Shown: positions 51,241 to 64,000 of the stretch, piece by piece
How the letters are laid out: the number at the start of each line of letters is the position of its first letter
How positions within the stretch are numbered: position 1 is the stretch's first letter
NCBI RefSeq assembly: GCF_910592395.1
Contig: NC_088313.1
Location: 2,418,501-2,482,500, forward strand
From: Lineus longissimus
Lineage: Eukaryota > Nemertea > Pilidiophora > Heteronemertea > Lineidae
Reading direction: 5' to 3'
Length of the DNA stretch: 64,000 bases
Made by a program: the position numbers and the translations under genes
The notes under the pieces: model-generated
Databases searched by the model: none
Told to the model about the DNA's origin: nothing
What the model saw: only the letters and a program-made list of their open reading frames with translations

Positions 51241-54200
51241 ATCAGTGTGTACTTCAGCTTGAAAAGTTCGGGTGAAGGGGTTTTCCTCGTGATAATATTC
51301 ATAATGGTATAAGATGATGGTATATAAGAAGGCCGGCGAATCTAGGAACTGGAAGAAGAGGGAGCGTGCTCTGCATTTCTCATCAAGGTGTGTTCCAAAA
51401 TTTCATGAGTGGTAAATTAAAAACGTTTACATCAATTAGGAGCCGTGCGTCTGGTGCACCCGCTTGGATCCGCGCCCGATAAACGTACATGAATGAATAA
51501 TAACGAGAACATTTTTTTTAAAACTCGAAAAAAGAGATTCGCCGGGTTCGAACTCGTGACCATCCAATCGACAGTGCAACCGTCTAACCGCCGAGGCCAT
51601 CAAGGCTTTAATGGTAGACCGGGATTTTCGTTGGTCAAGTCGTCGCCATATTGAAGAAGCGCCATGATTGTGACGAGGTCAAGCTGGCGGAAGGGTAATT
51701 GGGTTCAAATAGTTCCAAGCTACCCGTATAATTTGATATTTCGACAGATTTTTCTTGATATGTCGTATTTATATAGCTCGGTGATATAATAGATAATGTT
51801 CGTAATTGATTTTAATGTTTGAATGGCTTTCTCAAAAATGTTTTTAGAAGCGAAGTCAACAGGGTCAAAAGAAATAGTCTTTGGCGCCAATGATGTCAGC
51901 AATGGCGAATTTGAATTAAGATTCCAGTCGATTCTTTTGGAGTCGGAAATGTGCAAGCAGACGGCAATCGTATTTATATAGCTCCGTGCACGTGATTTGA
52001 AGGGACAATTTGGGTGTTGGATTTAGGCGACCAGAAAGATGATATGTAATTTGAAGCTATCCACCTGCTCATCACAGTTACAAACTAATCACTGATAATG
52101 AATTTAGCGCCGACTTGTCTAACCATTCTCTGGAGTGCTCGAACACCTAGAATCAGTGTGTACTTCAGCTTGAAAAGTTCGGGTGAAGGGGTTTTCCTCG
52201 TGATAATATTCATAATGGTATAAGATGATGGTATATAAGAAGGCCGGCGAATCTAGGAACTGGAAGAAGAGGGAGCGTGCTCTGCATTTCTTATCAAAAT
52301 TCCTGGACAGATGTGTTCCAAAATTTCATGAGTGGTAAATTAAAAACGTTTACATCAATTCGGAGCCGTGCGTCTGGTGCACCCGCTTGGATCCGCGCCC
52401 GATAAACGTACATGAATGAATAATAACGAGAACATTTTTTTTAAAACTCGAAAAAAGAGATTCGCCGGTTTCGAACTCGTGACCATCCAATCCACAGTGC
52501 AACCGTCTAACCGCCGAGGCCATCAAGGCTTTAATGGTAGACCGGGATTTTCGTTGGTCAAGTCGTCTCCATATTGAAGAAGCGCCATGATTGTGACGAG
52601 GTCAAGCTGGCGGAAGGGTAATTGGGTTCAAATAGTTCCAAGCTACCCGTATAATTCGATATTTCGACAGATTTTTCTTGATATGTCGTATTTATATAGC
52701 TCGGTGATATAATAGATAATGTTCGTAATTGATTTTAATGTTTGAATGGCTTTCTCAAAAATGTTTTTAGAAGCGTGGTCAACAGGGTCAAAAGAAATAG
52801 TCTTTGGCGCCAATGATGTCAGCAATGGCGAATTTGAATTAAGATTCCAGTCGATTCTTTTGGAGTCGGAAATGTGCAAGCAGACGGCAATCGTATTTAT
52901 ATAGCTCCGTGCACGTGATTTGAAGGGACAATTTGGGTGTTGGATTTAGGCGACCAGAAAGATGATATGTAATTTGAAGCTATCCACCTGCTCATCACAG
53001 TTACAAACTAATCACTGATAATGAATTTAGCGCCGACTTGTCAAACCATTCTCTGGAGTGCTCGAACACCTAGAATCAGTGTGTACTTCAGCTTGAAAAG
53101 TTCGGGTGAAGGGGTTTTCCTCGTGATAATATTCATAATGGTATAAGATGATGGTATATAAGAAGGCCGGCGAATCTAGGAACTGGAAGAAGAGGGAGCG
53201 TGCTCTGCATTTCTCATCAAAATTCCTGGACAGGTGTGTTCCAAAATTTCATGAGTGGTAAATTAAAAACGTTTACATCAATTAGGAGCCGTGCGTCTGG
53301 TGCACCCGCTTGGATCCGCGCCCGATAAACGTACATGAATGAATAATAACAAGAACATTTTTTAAAAAACTCGAAAAAAGAGATTCGCCGGGTTCGAACT
53401 CGTGACCATCCAATCCACAGTGCAACCGTCTAACCGCCGAGGCCATCAAGGCTTTAATGGTAGACCGGGATTTTCGTTGGTCAAGTCGTCGCCATATTGA
53501 AGAAGCGCCATGATTGTGACGAGGTCAAGCTGGCGGAAGGGTAATTGGGTTCAAATAGTTCCAAGCTACCCGTATAATTCGATATTTCGAGAGATTTTTC
53601 TTGATATGTCGTATTTATATAGCTCGGTGATATAATAGATAATGTTCGTAATTGATTTTAATGTTTGAATGGCTTTCTCAAAAATGTTTTTAGAAGCGAG
53701 GTCAACAGGGTCAAAAGAAATAGTCTTTGGCGCCAATGATGTCAGCAATGGCGAATTTGAATTAAGATTCCAGTCGATTCTTTTGGAGTCGGAAATGTGC
53801 AAGCAGACGGCAACGGTATTTATATAGCTCCGTGCACGTGATTTGAAGGGACAATTTGGGTGTTGGATTTAGGCGACCAGAAAGATGATATGTAATTTGA
53901 AGCTATCCACCTGCTCATCACAGTTACAAACTAATCACTGATAATGAATTTAGCGCCGACTTGTCAAACCATTCTCTGGAGTGCTCGAACACCTAGAATC
54001 AGTGTGTACTTCAGCTTGAAAAGTTCGGGTGAAGGGGTTTTCCTCGTGATAATATTCATAATGGTATAAGATGATGGTATATAAGAAGGCCGGCGAATCT
54101 AGGAACTGGAAGAAGAGGGAGCGTGCTCTGCATTTCTCATCAAGGTGTGTTCCAAAATTTCATGAGTGGTAAATTAAAAACGTTTACATCAATTAGGAGC

Positions 54201-55829
54201 CGTGCGTCTGGTGCACCCGCTTGGATCCGCGCCCGATAAACGTACATGAATGAATAATAACGAGAACATTTTTTTTAAAACTCGAAAAAAGAGATTCGCC
54301 GGTTTCGAACTCGTGACCATCCAATCCACAGTGCAACCTTCTAACCGCCGAGGCCATCAAGGCTTTAATTAGACCGGGATTTTCGTTGGTCAAGTCGTCG
54401 CCATATTGAAGAAGCGCCATGATTGTGACGAGGTCAAGCTGGCGGAAGGGTAATTGGGTTCAAATAGTTCCAAGCTACCCGTATAATTCGATATTTCGAC
54501 AGATTTTTCTTGATATGTCGTATTTATATAGCTCGGTGATATAATAGATAATGTTCGTAATTGATTTTAATGTTTGAATGGCTTTCTCAAAAATGTTTTT
54601 AGAAGCGTGGTCAACAGGGTCAAAAGAAATAGTCTTTGGCGCCAATGATGTCAGCAATGGCGAATTTGAATTAAGATTCCAGTCGATTCTTTTGGAGTCG
54701 GAAATGTGCAAGCAGACGGCAATCGTATTTATATAGCTCCGTGCACGTGATTTGAAGGGACAATTTGGGTGTTGGATTTAGGCGACCAGAAAGATGATAT
54801 GTAATTTGAAGCTATCCACCTGCTCATCACAGTTACAAACTAATCACTGATAATGAATTTAGCGCCGACTTGTCAAACCATTCTCTGGAGTGCTCGAACA
54901 CCTAGAATCAGTGTGTACTTCAGCTTGAAAAGTTCGGGTGAAGGGGTTTTCCTCGTGATAATATTCATAATGGTATAAGATGATGGTATATAAGAAGGCC
55001 GGCGAATCTAGGAACTGGAAGAAGAGGGAGCGTGCTCTGCATTTCTCATCAAAATTCCTGGACAGGTGTGTTCCAAAATTTCATGAGTGGTAAATTAAAA
55101 ACGTTTACATCAATTAGGAGCCGTGCGTCTGGTGCACCCGCTTGGATCCGCGCCCGATAAACGTACATGAATGAATAATAACAAGAACATTTTTTAAAAA
55201 ACTCGAAAAAAGAGATTCGCCGGGTTCGAACTCGTGACCATCCAATCCACAGTGCAACCGTCTAACCGCCGAGGCCATCAAGGCTTTAATGGTAGACCGG
55301 GATTTTCGTTGGTCAAGTCGTCGCCATATTGAAGAAGCGCCATGATTGTGACGAGGTCAAGCTGGCGGAAGGGTAATTGGGTTCAAATAGTTCCAAGCTA
55401 CCCGTATAATTCGATATTTCGACAGATTTTTCTTGATATGTCGTATTTATATAGCTCGGTGATATAATAGATAATGTTCGTAATTGATTTTAATGTTTGA
55501 ATGGCTTTCTCAAAAATGTTTTTAGAAGCGAGGTCAACAGGGTCAAAAGAAATAGTCTTTGGCGCCAATGATGTCAGCAATGGCGAATTTGAATTAAGAT
55601 TCCAGTCGATTCTTTTGGAGTCGGAAATGTGCAAGCAGACGGCAACGGTATTTATATAGCTCCGTGCACGTGATTTGAAGGGACAATTTGGGTGTTGGAT
55701 TTAGGCGACCAGAAAGATGATATGTAATTTGAAGCTATCCACCTGCTCATCACAGTTACAAACTAATCACTGATAATGAATTTAGCGCCGACTTGTCAAA
55801 CCATTCTCTGGAGTGCTCGAACACCTAGA
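51241..55829. repeat. Higher-order repeat, pentamer copy 2
   Basis: Five units (911, 923, 923, 909 and 923 bp; 4,589 bp) repeat copy 1 in subtype order. Matching landmarks lie 4,591 bp apart for three units, and 4,589 after a private 2-bp deletion near 54,369. The fourth unit also has a private CTT change at 54,339. Confidence 0.85.
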
Positions 55830-58800
55830 ATCAGTGTGTACTTCAGCTTGAAAAGTTCGGGTGAAGGGGTTTTCCTCGTGATAATATTCATAATGGTATA
55901 AGATGATGGTATATAAGAAGGCCGGCGAATCTAGGAACTGGAAGAAGAGGGAGCGTGCTCTGCATTTCTCATCAAGGTGTGTTCCAAAATTTCATGAGTG
56001 GTAAATTAAAAACGTTTACATCAATTCGGAGCCGTGCGTCTGGTGCACCCGCTTGGATCCGCGCCCGATAAACGTACATGAATGAATAATAACGAGAACA
56101 TTTTTTTAAAAACTCGAAAAAAGAGATTCGCCGGGTTAGAACTCGTGACCATCCCATCCACAGTGCAACCGTCTAACCGCCGAGGCCATCAAGGCTTTAA
56201 TGGTAGACTGGGATTTTCGTTGGTCAAGTCGTCGCCATATTGAAGAAGCGCCATGATTGTGACGAGGTCAAGCTGGCGGAAGGGTAATTGGGTTCAAATA
56301 GTTCCTAGCTACCCGTATAATTCGATATTTCGACAGATTTTTCTTGATATGTCGTATTTATATAGCTCGGTGATATAATAGATAATGTTCGTAATTGATT
56401 TTAATGTTTGAATGGCTTTCTCAAAAATGTTTTTAGAAGCGAGGTCAACAGGGTCAAAAGAAATAGTCTTTGGCGCCAATGATGTCAGCAATGGCGAATT
56501 TGAATTAAGATTCCAGTCGATTCTTTTGGAGTCGGAAATGTGCAAGCAGACGGCAACGGTATTTATATAGCTCCGTGCACGTGATTTGAAGGGACAATTT
56601 GGGTGTTGGATTTAGGCGACCAGAAAGATGATATGTAATTTGAAGCTATCCACCTGCTCATCACAGTTACAAACTAATCACTGACAATGAATTTAGCGCC
56701 GACTTGTCAAACCATTCTCTGGAGTGCTCGAACACCTAGAATCAGTGTGTACTTCAGCTTGAAAAGTTCGGGTGAAGGGGTTTTCCTCGTGATAATATTC
56801 ATAATGGTATAAGATGATGGTATATAAGAAGGCCGGCGAATCTAGGAACTGGAAGAAGAGGGAGCGTGCTCTGCATTTCTCATCAAAATTCCTGGACAGG
56901 TGTGTTCCAAAATTTCATGAGTGGTAAATTAAAAACGTTTACATCAATTAGGAGCCGTGCGTCTGCATGGTGCACCCGCTTGGATCCGCGCCCGATAAAC
57001 GTACATGAATGAATAATAACGAGAACATTTTTTTAAAAACTCGAAAAAAGAGATTCGCCGGGTTCGAACTCGTGACCATCCAATCCACAGTGCAACCGTC
57101 TAACCGCCGAGGCCATCAAGGCTTTAATGGTAGACCGGGATTTTCGTTGGTCAAGTCGTCGCCATATTGAAGAAGCGCCATGATTGTGACGAGGTCAAGC
57201 TGGCGGAAGGGTAATTGGGTTCAAATAGTTCCAAGCTACCCGTATAATTCGATATTTCGACAGATTTTTCTTGATATGTCGTATTTATATAGCTCGGTGA
57301 TATAATAGATAATGTTCGTAGTTGATTTTAATGTTTGAATGGCTTTCTCAAAAATGTTTTTAGAAGCGTGGTCAACAGGGTCAAAAGAAATAGTCTTTGG
57401 CGCCAATGATGTCAGCAATGGCGAATTTGAATTAAGATTCCAGTCGATTCTTTTGGAGTCGGAAATGTGCAAGCAGACGGCAATCGTATTTATATAGCTC
57501 CGTGCACGTGATTTGAAGGGACAATTTGGGTGTTGGATTTAGGCGACCAGAAAGATGATATGTAATTTGAAGCTATCCACCTGCTCATCACAGTTACAAA
57601 CTAATCACTGATAATGAATTTAGCGCCGACTTGTCAAACCATTCTCTGGAGTGCTCGAACACCTAGAATCAGTGTGTACTTCAGCTTGAAAAGTTCGGGT
57701 GAAGGGGTTTTCCTCGTGATAATATTCATAATGGTATAAGATGATGGTATATAAGAAGGCCGGCGAATCTAGGAACTGGAAGAAGAGGGAGCGTGCTCTG
57801 CATTTCTCATCAAAATTCCTGGACAGGTGTGTTCCAAAATTTCATGAGTGGTAAATTAAAAACGTTTACATCAATTAGGAGCCGTGCGTCTGGTGCACCC
57901 GCTTGGATCCGCGCCTGATAAACGTACATGAATGAATAATAACGAGAACATTTTTTTAAAAACTCGAAAAAAGAGATTCGCCGGGTTCGAACTCGTGACC
58001 ATCCAATCCACAGTGCAACCTTCTAACCGCCGAGGCTATCAAGGCTTCAATGGTAGACCGGGATTTTCGTTGGTCAACTCGTCGCCATATTGAAGAAGCG
58101 CCATGATTGTGACGAGGTCAAGCTGGCGGAAGGGTAATTGGGTTCAAATAGTTCCAAGCTACCCGTATAATTCGATATTTCGACAGATTTTTCTTGATAT
58201 GTCGTATTTATATAGCTCGGTGATATAATAGATAATGTTCGTAAATGATTTTAATGTTTGAATGGCTTTCTCAAAAATGTTTTTAGAAGCGAGGTCAACA
58301 GGGTCAAAAGAAATAGTCTTTGGCGCCAATGATGTCAGCAATGGCGAATTTGAATTAAGATTCCAGTCGATTCTTTTGGAGTCGGAAATGTGCAAGCAGA
58401 CGGCAATCGTATTTATAAAGCTCCGTGCACGTGATTTGAAGGGACAATTTGGGTGTTGGATTTAGGCGACCAGAAAGATGATATGTAATTTGAAGCTATC
58501 CACCTGCTCATCACAGTTACAAACTAATCCCTGATAATGAATTTAGCGCCGACTTGTCAAACCATTCTCTGGAGTGCTCGAACACCTAGAATCAGTGTGT
58601 ACTTCAGCTTGAAAAGTTCGGGTGAAGGGGTTTTCCTCGTGATAATATTCATAATGGTATAAGATGATGGTATATAAGAAGGCCGGCGAATCTAGGAACT
58701 GGAAGAAGAGGGAGCGTGCTCTGCATTTCTCATCAAAATTCCTGGACAGGTGTGTTCCAAAATTTCATGAGTGGTAAATTAAAAACGTTTACATCAATTA

Positions 58801-60434
58801 GGAGCCGTGCGTCTGGTGCACCCGCTTGGATCCGCGCCCGATAAACGTACATGAATGAATAATAACGAGAACATTTTTTTAAAAACTCGAAAAAAGAGAT
58901 TCGCCGGGTTCGAACTCGTGACCATCCAATCCACAGTGCAACCGTCTAACCGCCGAGGCCATCAAGGCTTTAATGGTAGACCGGGATTTTCGTTGGTCAA
59001 GTCGTCGCCATATTGAAGAAGCGTCATGTTTGTGACGAGGTCAAGCTGGCGGAAGGGTAATTGGGTTCAAATAGTTCCAAGCTACCCGTATAATTCGATA
59101 TTTCGACAGATTTTTCTTGATATGTCGTATTTATATAGCTCGGTGATATAATAGATAATGTTCGTAATTGATTTTAATGTTTGAATGGCTTTCTCAAAAA
59201 TGTTTTTAGAAGCGAGGTCAACAGGGTCAAAAGAAATAGTCTTTGGCGCCAATGATGTCAGCAATGGCGAATTTGAATTAAGATTCCAGTCGATTCTTTT
59301 GGAGTCGGAAATGTGCAAGCAGACGGCAATCGTATTTATAAAGCTCCGTGCACGTGATTTGAAGGGACAATTTGGGTGTTGGATTTAGGCGACCAGAAAG
59401 ATGATATGTAATTTGAAGCTATCCACCTGCTCATCACAGTTACAAACTAATCACTGATAATGAATTTAGCGCCGACTTGTCAAACCATTCTCTGGAGTGC
59501 TCCAACACCTAGAATCAGTGTACTTCAGCTTGAAAAGTTCGGGTGAAGGAGTTTTCCTCGTGATAATATTCATAATGGTATAAGATGATGGCATATAAGG
59601 AGGCCGGCGAATCTAGGAACTGGAAGAAGAGGGAGCGTGCTCTGCATTTCTCATCAAAATTCCTGGATAGGTGTGTTCCAAAATTTCATGAGTGGTAAAT
59701 TAAAAACGTTTACATCAATTGGGAGCCGTGCGTCTGGTGCACCCGCTTGGATCCGCGCCTGATAAACGTACATGAATGAATAATAACGAGAACATTTTTT
59801 TAAAAACTCGAAAAAAGAGATTCGCCGGGTTCGAACTCGTGACCATCCAATCCACAGTGCAACCGTCTAACCGCCGAGGCCATCAAGGCTTTAATGGTAG
59901 ACCGGGATTTTCGTTGGTCAAGTCGTCGCCATATTGAAGAAGCGCCATGATTGTGACGAGGTCAAGCTGGCGGAAGGGTAATTGGGTTCAAATAGTTCCA
60001 AGCTACCCGTATAATTCGATATTTCGACAGATTTGTCTTGATATGTCGTATTTATATAGCTCGGTGATATAATAGATAATGTTCGTAATTGATTTTAATT
60101 TTTGAATGGCTTTCTCAAAAATGTTTTTAGAAGCGAGGTCAACAGGGTCAAAAGAAATAGTCTTTGGCGCCAATGATGTCAGCAATGGCGAATTTGAATT
60201 AAGATTCCAGTCGATTCTTTTGGAGTCGGAAATGTGCAAGCAGACGGCAATCGTATTTATATAGCTCCGTGCACGTGATTTGAAGGGACAATTTGGGTGT
60301 TGGATTTAGGCGACCAGAAAGATGATATGTAATTTGAAGCTATCCACCTGCTCATCACAGTTACAAACTAATCACTGATAATGAATTTAGCGCCGACTTG
60401 TCAAACCATTCTCTGGAGTGCTCGAACACCTAGA

Positions 60435-63400
60435 ATCAGTGTGTACTTCAGCTTGAAAAGTTCGGGTGAAGGGGTTTTCCTCGTGATAATATTCCTAATG
60501 GTATAAGATGATGGCATATAAGAAGGCCGGCGAATCTAGGAACTGGAAGAAGAGGGAGCGTGCTCTGCATTTCTCATCAAAATTCCTGGACAGGTGTGTT
60601 CCAAAATTTCATGAGTGGTAAATTAAAAACGTTTACATCAATTAGGAGCCGTGCGTCTGGTGCACCCGCTTGGATCCGCGCCTGATAAACGTACATGAAT
60701 GAATAAAAACGAGAACATTATTTTTAAAAACTCGAAAAAAGAGATTCGCCGGGTTCGAACTCGTGACTATCCAATCCACAGTGCAACCTTCTAACCGCCG
60801 AGGCCATCAAGGCTTTAATGGTAGACCGGGATTTTTGTTGGCCAAATCGTCGCCATATTGAAGAAGCGCCATGATTGTGACGAGGTCAAGCCGGCGGAAG
60901 GGTAATTGGGTTCAAATAGTTCCAAGCTACCCGTATAATTCGATATTTCGACAGATTTTTCTTAATTTGTCGTATTTATATAGCTCGGTGATATAATAGA
61001 TAATGTTCGTAGTTGATTTTAATGTTTGAATGGCTTTCTCAAAAATGTTTTTAGAAGCGAGGTCAACAGGGTCAAAAGAAATAGTCTATGGCGCCAATGA
61101 TGTCAGCAATGGCGAATTTGAATTAAGATTCCAGTCGATTCTTTTGGAGTCGGAAGTGTGCAAGCACACGGCAATCGTATTTATATAGCTCCGTGCACGT
61201 GATTTGAAGGGACAATTGGGGTGTGGGATTTAGGCGACCAGAAAGATGATATGTAATTTGAAGCTCATCACTATAGTTACAAACTAAATACTGATAATTA
61301 ATTTGGCGCCGACTTGTCAAACCATTCTCTGGAGTGCTCGAACACCTAGAATCAGTGTGTACTTCAGCTTGAAAAGTTCGGGTGAAGGGGTTTTCCTCGT
61401 GATAATATTCATAATGGTATAAGATGATGGTATATAAGAAGGCCGGCGAATCTAGGAACTGGAAGAAGAGGGAGCGTGCTCTGCATTTCTCATCAAAATT
61501 CCTGGACAGGTGCGTTCCAAAATTTCATGAGTGGTAAATTAAAAACGTTTACATCAATTAGGAGCCGTGCGTCTGGTGCACCCGCTTGGATCCGCGCCCG
61601 ATAAACGTACATGAATGAATAATAACGAGAACATTTTTTTAAAAACTCGAAAAAAGAGATTCGCCGGGTTCGAACTCGTGACCATCCAATCCACAGTGCA
61701 ACCGTCTAACCGCCGAGGCCATCAAGGCTTTAATGGTAGACCGGGATTTTCGTTGGTCAAGTCGTCGCCATATTGAAGAAGCGCCATGATTGTGACGAGG
61801 TCAAGCTGGCGGAAGGGTAATTGGGTTCAAATAGTTCCAAGCTACCCGTATAATTCGATATTTCGACAGATTTGTCTTGATATGTCGTATTTATATAGCT
61901 CGGTGATATAATAGATAATGTTCGTAATTGATTTTAATTTTTGAATGGCTTTCTCAAAAATGTTTTTAGAAGCGAGGTCAACAGGGTCAAAAGAAATAGT
62001 CTTTGGCGCCAATGATGTCAGCAATGGCGAATTTGAATTAAGATTCCAGTCGATTCTTTTGGAGTCGGAAATGTGCAAGCAGACGGCAATCGTATTTATA
62101 TAGCTCCGTGCACGTGATTTGAAGGGACAATTTGGGTGTTGGATTTAGGCGACCAGAAAGATGATATGTAATTTGAAGCTATCCACCTGCTCATCACAGT
62201 TACAAACTAATCACTGATAATGAATTTAGCGCCGACTTGTCAAACCATTCTCTGGAGTGCTCGAACACCTAGAATCAGTGTGTACTTCAGCTTGAAAAGT
62301 TCGGGTGAAGGGGTTTTCCTCGTGATAATATTCCTAATGGTATAAGATGATGGCATATAAGAAGGCCGGCGAATCTAGGAACTGGAAGAAGAGGGAGCGT
62401 GCTCTGCATTTCTCATCAAAATTCCTGGACAGGTGTGTTCCAAAATTTCATGAGTGGTAAATTAAAAACGTTTACATCAATTAGGAGCCGTGCGTCTGGT
62501 GCACCCGCTTGGATCCGCGCCTGATAAACGTACATGAATGAATAAAAACGAGAACATTATTTTTAAAAACTCGAAAAAAGAGATTCGCCGGGTTCGAACT
62601 CGTGACTATCCAATCCACAGTGCAACCTTCTAACCGCCGAGGCCATCAAGGCTTTAATGGTAGACCGGGATTTTTGTTGGCCAAATCGTCGCCATATTGA
62701 AGAAGCGCCATGATTGTGACGAGGTCAAGCCGGCGGAAGGGTAATTGGGTTCAAATAGTTCCAAGCTACCCGTATAATTCGATATTTCGACAGATTTTTC
62801 TTAATTTGTCGTATTTATATAGCTCGGTGATATAATAGATAATGTTCGTAGTTGATTTTAATGTTTGAATGGCTTTCTCAAAAATGTTTTTAGAAGCGAG
62901 GTCAACAGGGTCAAAAGAAATAGTCTATGGCGCCAATGATGTCAGCAATGGCGAATTTGAATTAAGATTCCAGTCGATTCTTTTGGAGTCGGAAGTGTGC
63001 AAGCACACGGCAATCGTATTTATATAGCTCCGTGCACGTGATTTGAAGGGACAATTGGGGTGTGGGATTTAGGCGACCAGAAAGATGATATGTAATTTGA
63101 AGCTCATCACTATAGTTACAAACTAAATACTGATAATTAATTTAGCGCCGACTTGTCAAACCATTCTCTGGAGTGCTCGAACACCTAGAATCAGTGTGTA
63201 CTTCAGCTTGAAAAGTTCGGGTGAAGGGGTTTTCCTCGTGATAATATTCATAATGGTATAAGATGATGGTATATAAGAAGGCCGGCGAATCTAGGAACTG
63301 GAAGAAGAGGGAGCGTGCTCTGCATTTCTCATCAAAATTCCTGGACAGGTGCGTTCCAAAATTTCATGAGTGGTAAATTAAAAACGTTTACATCAATTAG

Positions 63401-64000
63401 GAGCCGTGCGTCTGGTGCACCCGCTTGGATCCGCGCCCGATAAACGTACATGAATGAATAATAACGAGAACATTTTTTTAAAAACTCGAAAAAAGAGATT
63501 CGCCGGGTTCGAACTCGTGACCATCCAATCCACAGTGCAACCGTCTAACCGCCGAGGCCATCAAGGCTTTAATGGTAGACCGGGATTTTCGTTGGTCAAG
63601 TCGTCGCCATATTGAAGAAGCGCCATGATTGTGACGAGGTCAAGCTGGCGGAAGGGTAATTGGGTTCAAATAGTTCCAAGCTACCCGTATAATTCGATAT
63701 TTCGACAGATTTGTCTTGATATGTCGTATTTATATAGCTCGGTGATATAATAGATAATGTTCGTAAATGATTTTAATGTTTGAATGGCTTTCTCAAAAAT
63801 GTTTTTAGAAGCGAGGTCAACAGGGTCAAAAGAAATAGTCTTTGGCGCCAATGATGTCAGCAATGGCGAATTTGAATTAAGATTCCAGTCGATTCTTTTG
63901 GAGTCGGAAATGTGCAAGCAGACGGCAATCGTATTTATATAGCTCCGTGCACGTGATTTGAAGGGACAATTTGGGTGTTGGATTTAGGCGACCAGAAAGA
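60435..64000. repeat. Dimeric higher-order repeat, period 1,839 bp
   Basis: Units at 60435 and 62274 share a distinctive set of differences (GCATATAAG, AATAAAAACGAG, ATTATTTTTAAAAA, GACTATCC, TTTTTGTTGGCCAAATCG, AAGCTCATCACTATAG) absent from their neighbours. The spacing from 60435 to 62274 and from 61351 to 63190 is 1,839 bp. Units 22 and 24 appear almost identical (one difference seen, near 61,304 versus 63,143). This is a recent duplication of a two-unit block. Confidence 0.85.

Larger units (their letters stand above)
41112..64000. repeat. Satellite array, about 923-bp units, 24 complete plus one partial
   Basis: Setting the unit start at ATCAGTGTGTACTTCAG, units begin at 41112, 42034, 42958, 43881, 44804, 45727, 46650, 47561, 48484, 49407, 50318, 51241, 52152, 53075, 53998, 54907, 55830, 56741, 57668, 58591, 59514, 60435, 61351, 62274 and 63190; the last runs off the window. 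Most are 923 bp. Five (46650, 49407, 51241, 53998, 55830) lack 12 bp near offset 150 and are 909-911 bp; 56741 has 4 extra bp; 60435 and 62274 are 916 bp and more diverged. By eye most units differ at only a handful of positions. There is no gene-like reading frame with an ATG on the minus strand, and only a 52-codon frame on the plus strand. The array resembles centromeric or heterochromatic satellites, or a TE-derived tandem repeat; which one is unknown. Confidence 0.97.

Noticed and set aside
58262-58465. A 67-codon plus-strand frame in two satellite units (52 codons in the others)
   Set aside because: It starts with ATG, but a single TAG-to-AAG change accounts for the extra length. The frame overlaps the minus-strand one, has no recognisable domain, and a stop directly precedes it. 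It is probably incidental.
41112-64000. CRISPR array or ribosomal RNA repeat
   Set aside because: Units are contiguous with no unique spacers, about 923 bp long, and contain no rRNA-like sequence; the host is an animal genome.

Overview
This is nuclear DNA of a multicellular animal, most likely a marine invertebrate; the phylum cannot be fixed from the window. The support is a spliced protein gene with long introns and canonical GT-AG junctions, several families of cut-and-paste DNA transposon remnants, tRNA-derived SINE-like elements, and a long satellite array. No prokaryotic gene organisation is present, and most open frames are short chance frames in AT-rich non-coding DNA.

Positions 1-37,990 hold the 5' half of one gene on the minus strand. 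Four coding pieces, read right to left, are 37,818-37,787 (start codon), 36,070-35,974, 29,634-29,617 (an 18-nt microexon) and 3,420-3,328. Joined in phase they give the N-terminus and nearly all of RRM1 of a TIA1/TIAL1-family RNA-binding protein. The introns are about 1.7, 6.3 and 26.2 kb; the remaining exons lie beyond position 1. The introns carry a Tc1/mariner-type element with a TA target duplication (28,226-29,133), a long-arm foldback element with a 9-bp target duplication (35,132-35,810), another large inverted repeat (22,780-23,108), several tRNA-like SINE heads, small degenerate tandem repeats, a miRNA-like 66-nt hairpin (26,064-26,129) and G-runs.

Positions 37,850-41,030 are the gene's upstream flank. 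They hold a probable promoter with an NRF-1-like motif, CpG-rich stretches, a strong short hairpin, a piggyBac-like foldback element with TTAA ends (39,661-40,095), and a possible terminal exon of an unrecognised second minus-strand gene (40,493-40,351).

From 41,112 to the right edge lies a satellite array: 24 complete units and one partial unit of about 923 bp. A diverged unit fragment and a perfect palindrome mark its left edge. The units fall into subtypes arranged as higher-order repeats: a five-unit block of about 4.59 kb is tandemly duplicated (46,650-51,240 and 51,241-55,829), and a two-unit block of 1,839 bp is repeated at the right end. Each unit carries a minus-strand tRNA-like A box and B box followed by a T-run, which looks like a complete Pol III cassette, plus TATA-like motifs on both strands. 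The short open frames repeated through the array look non-coding.
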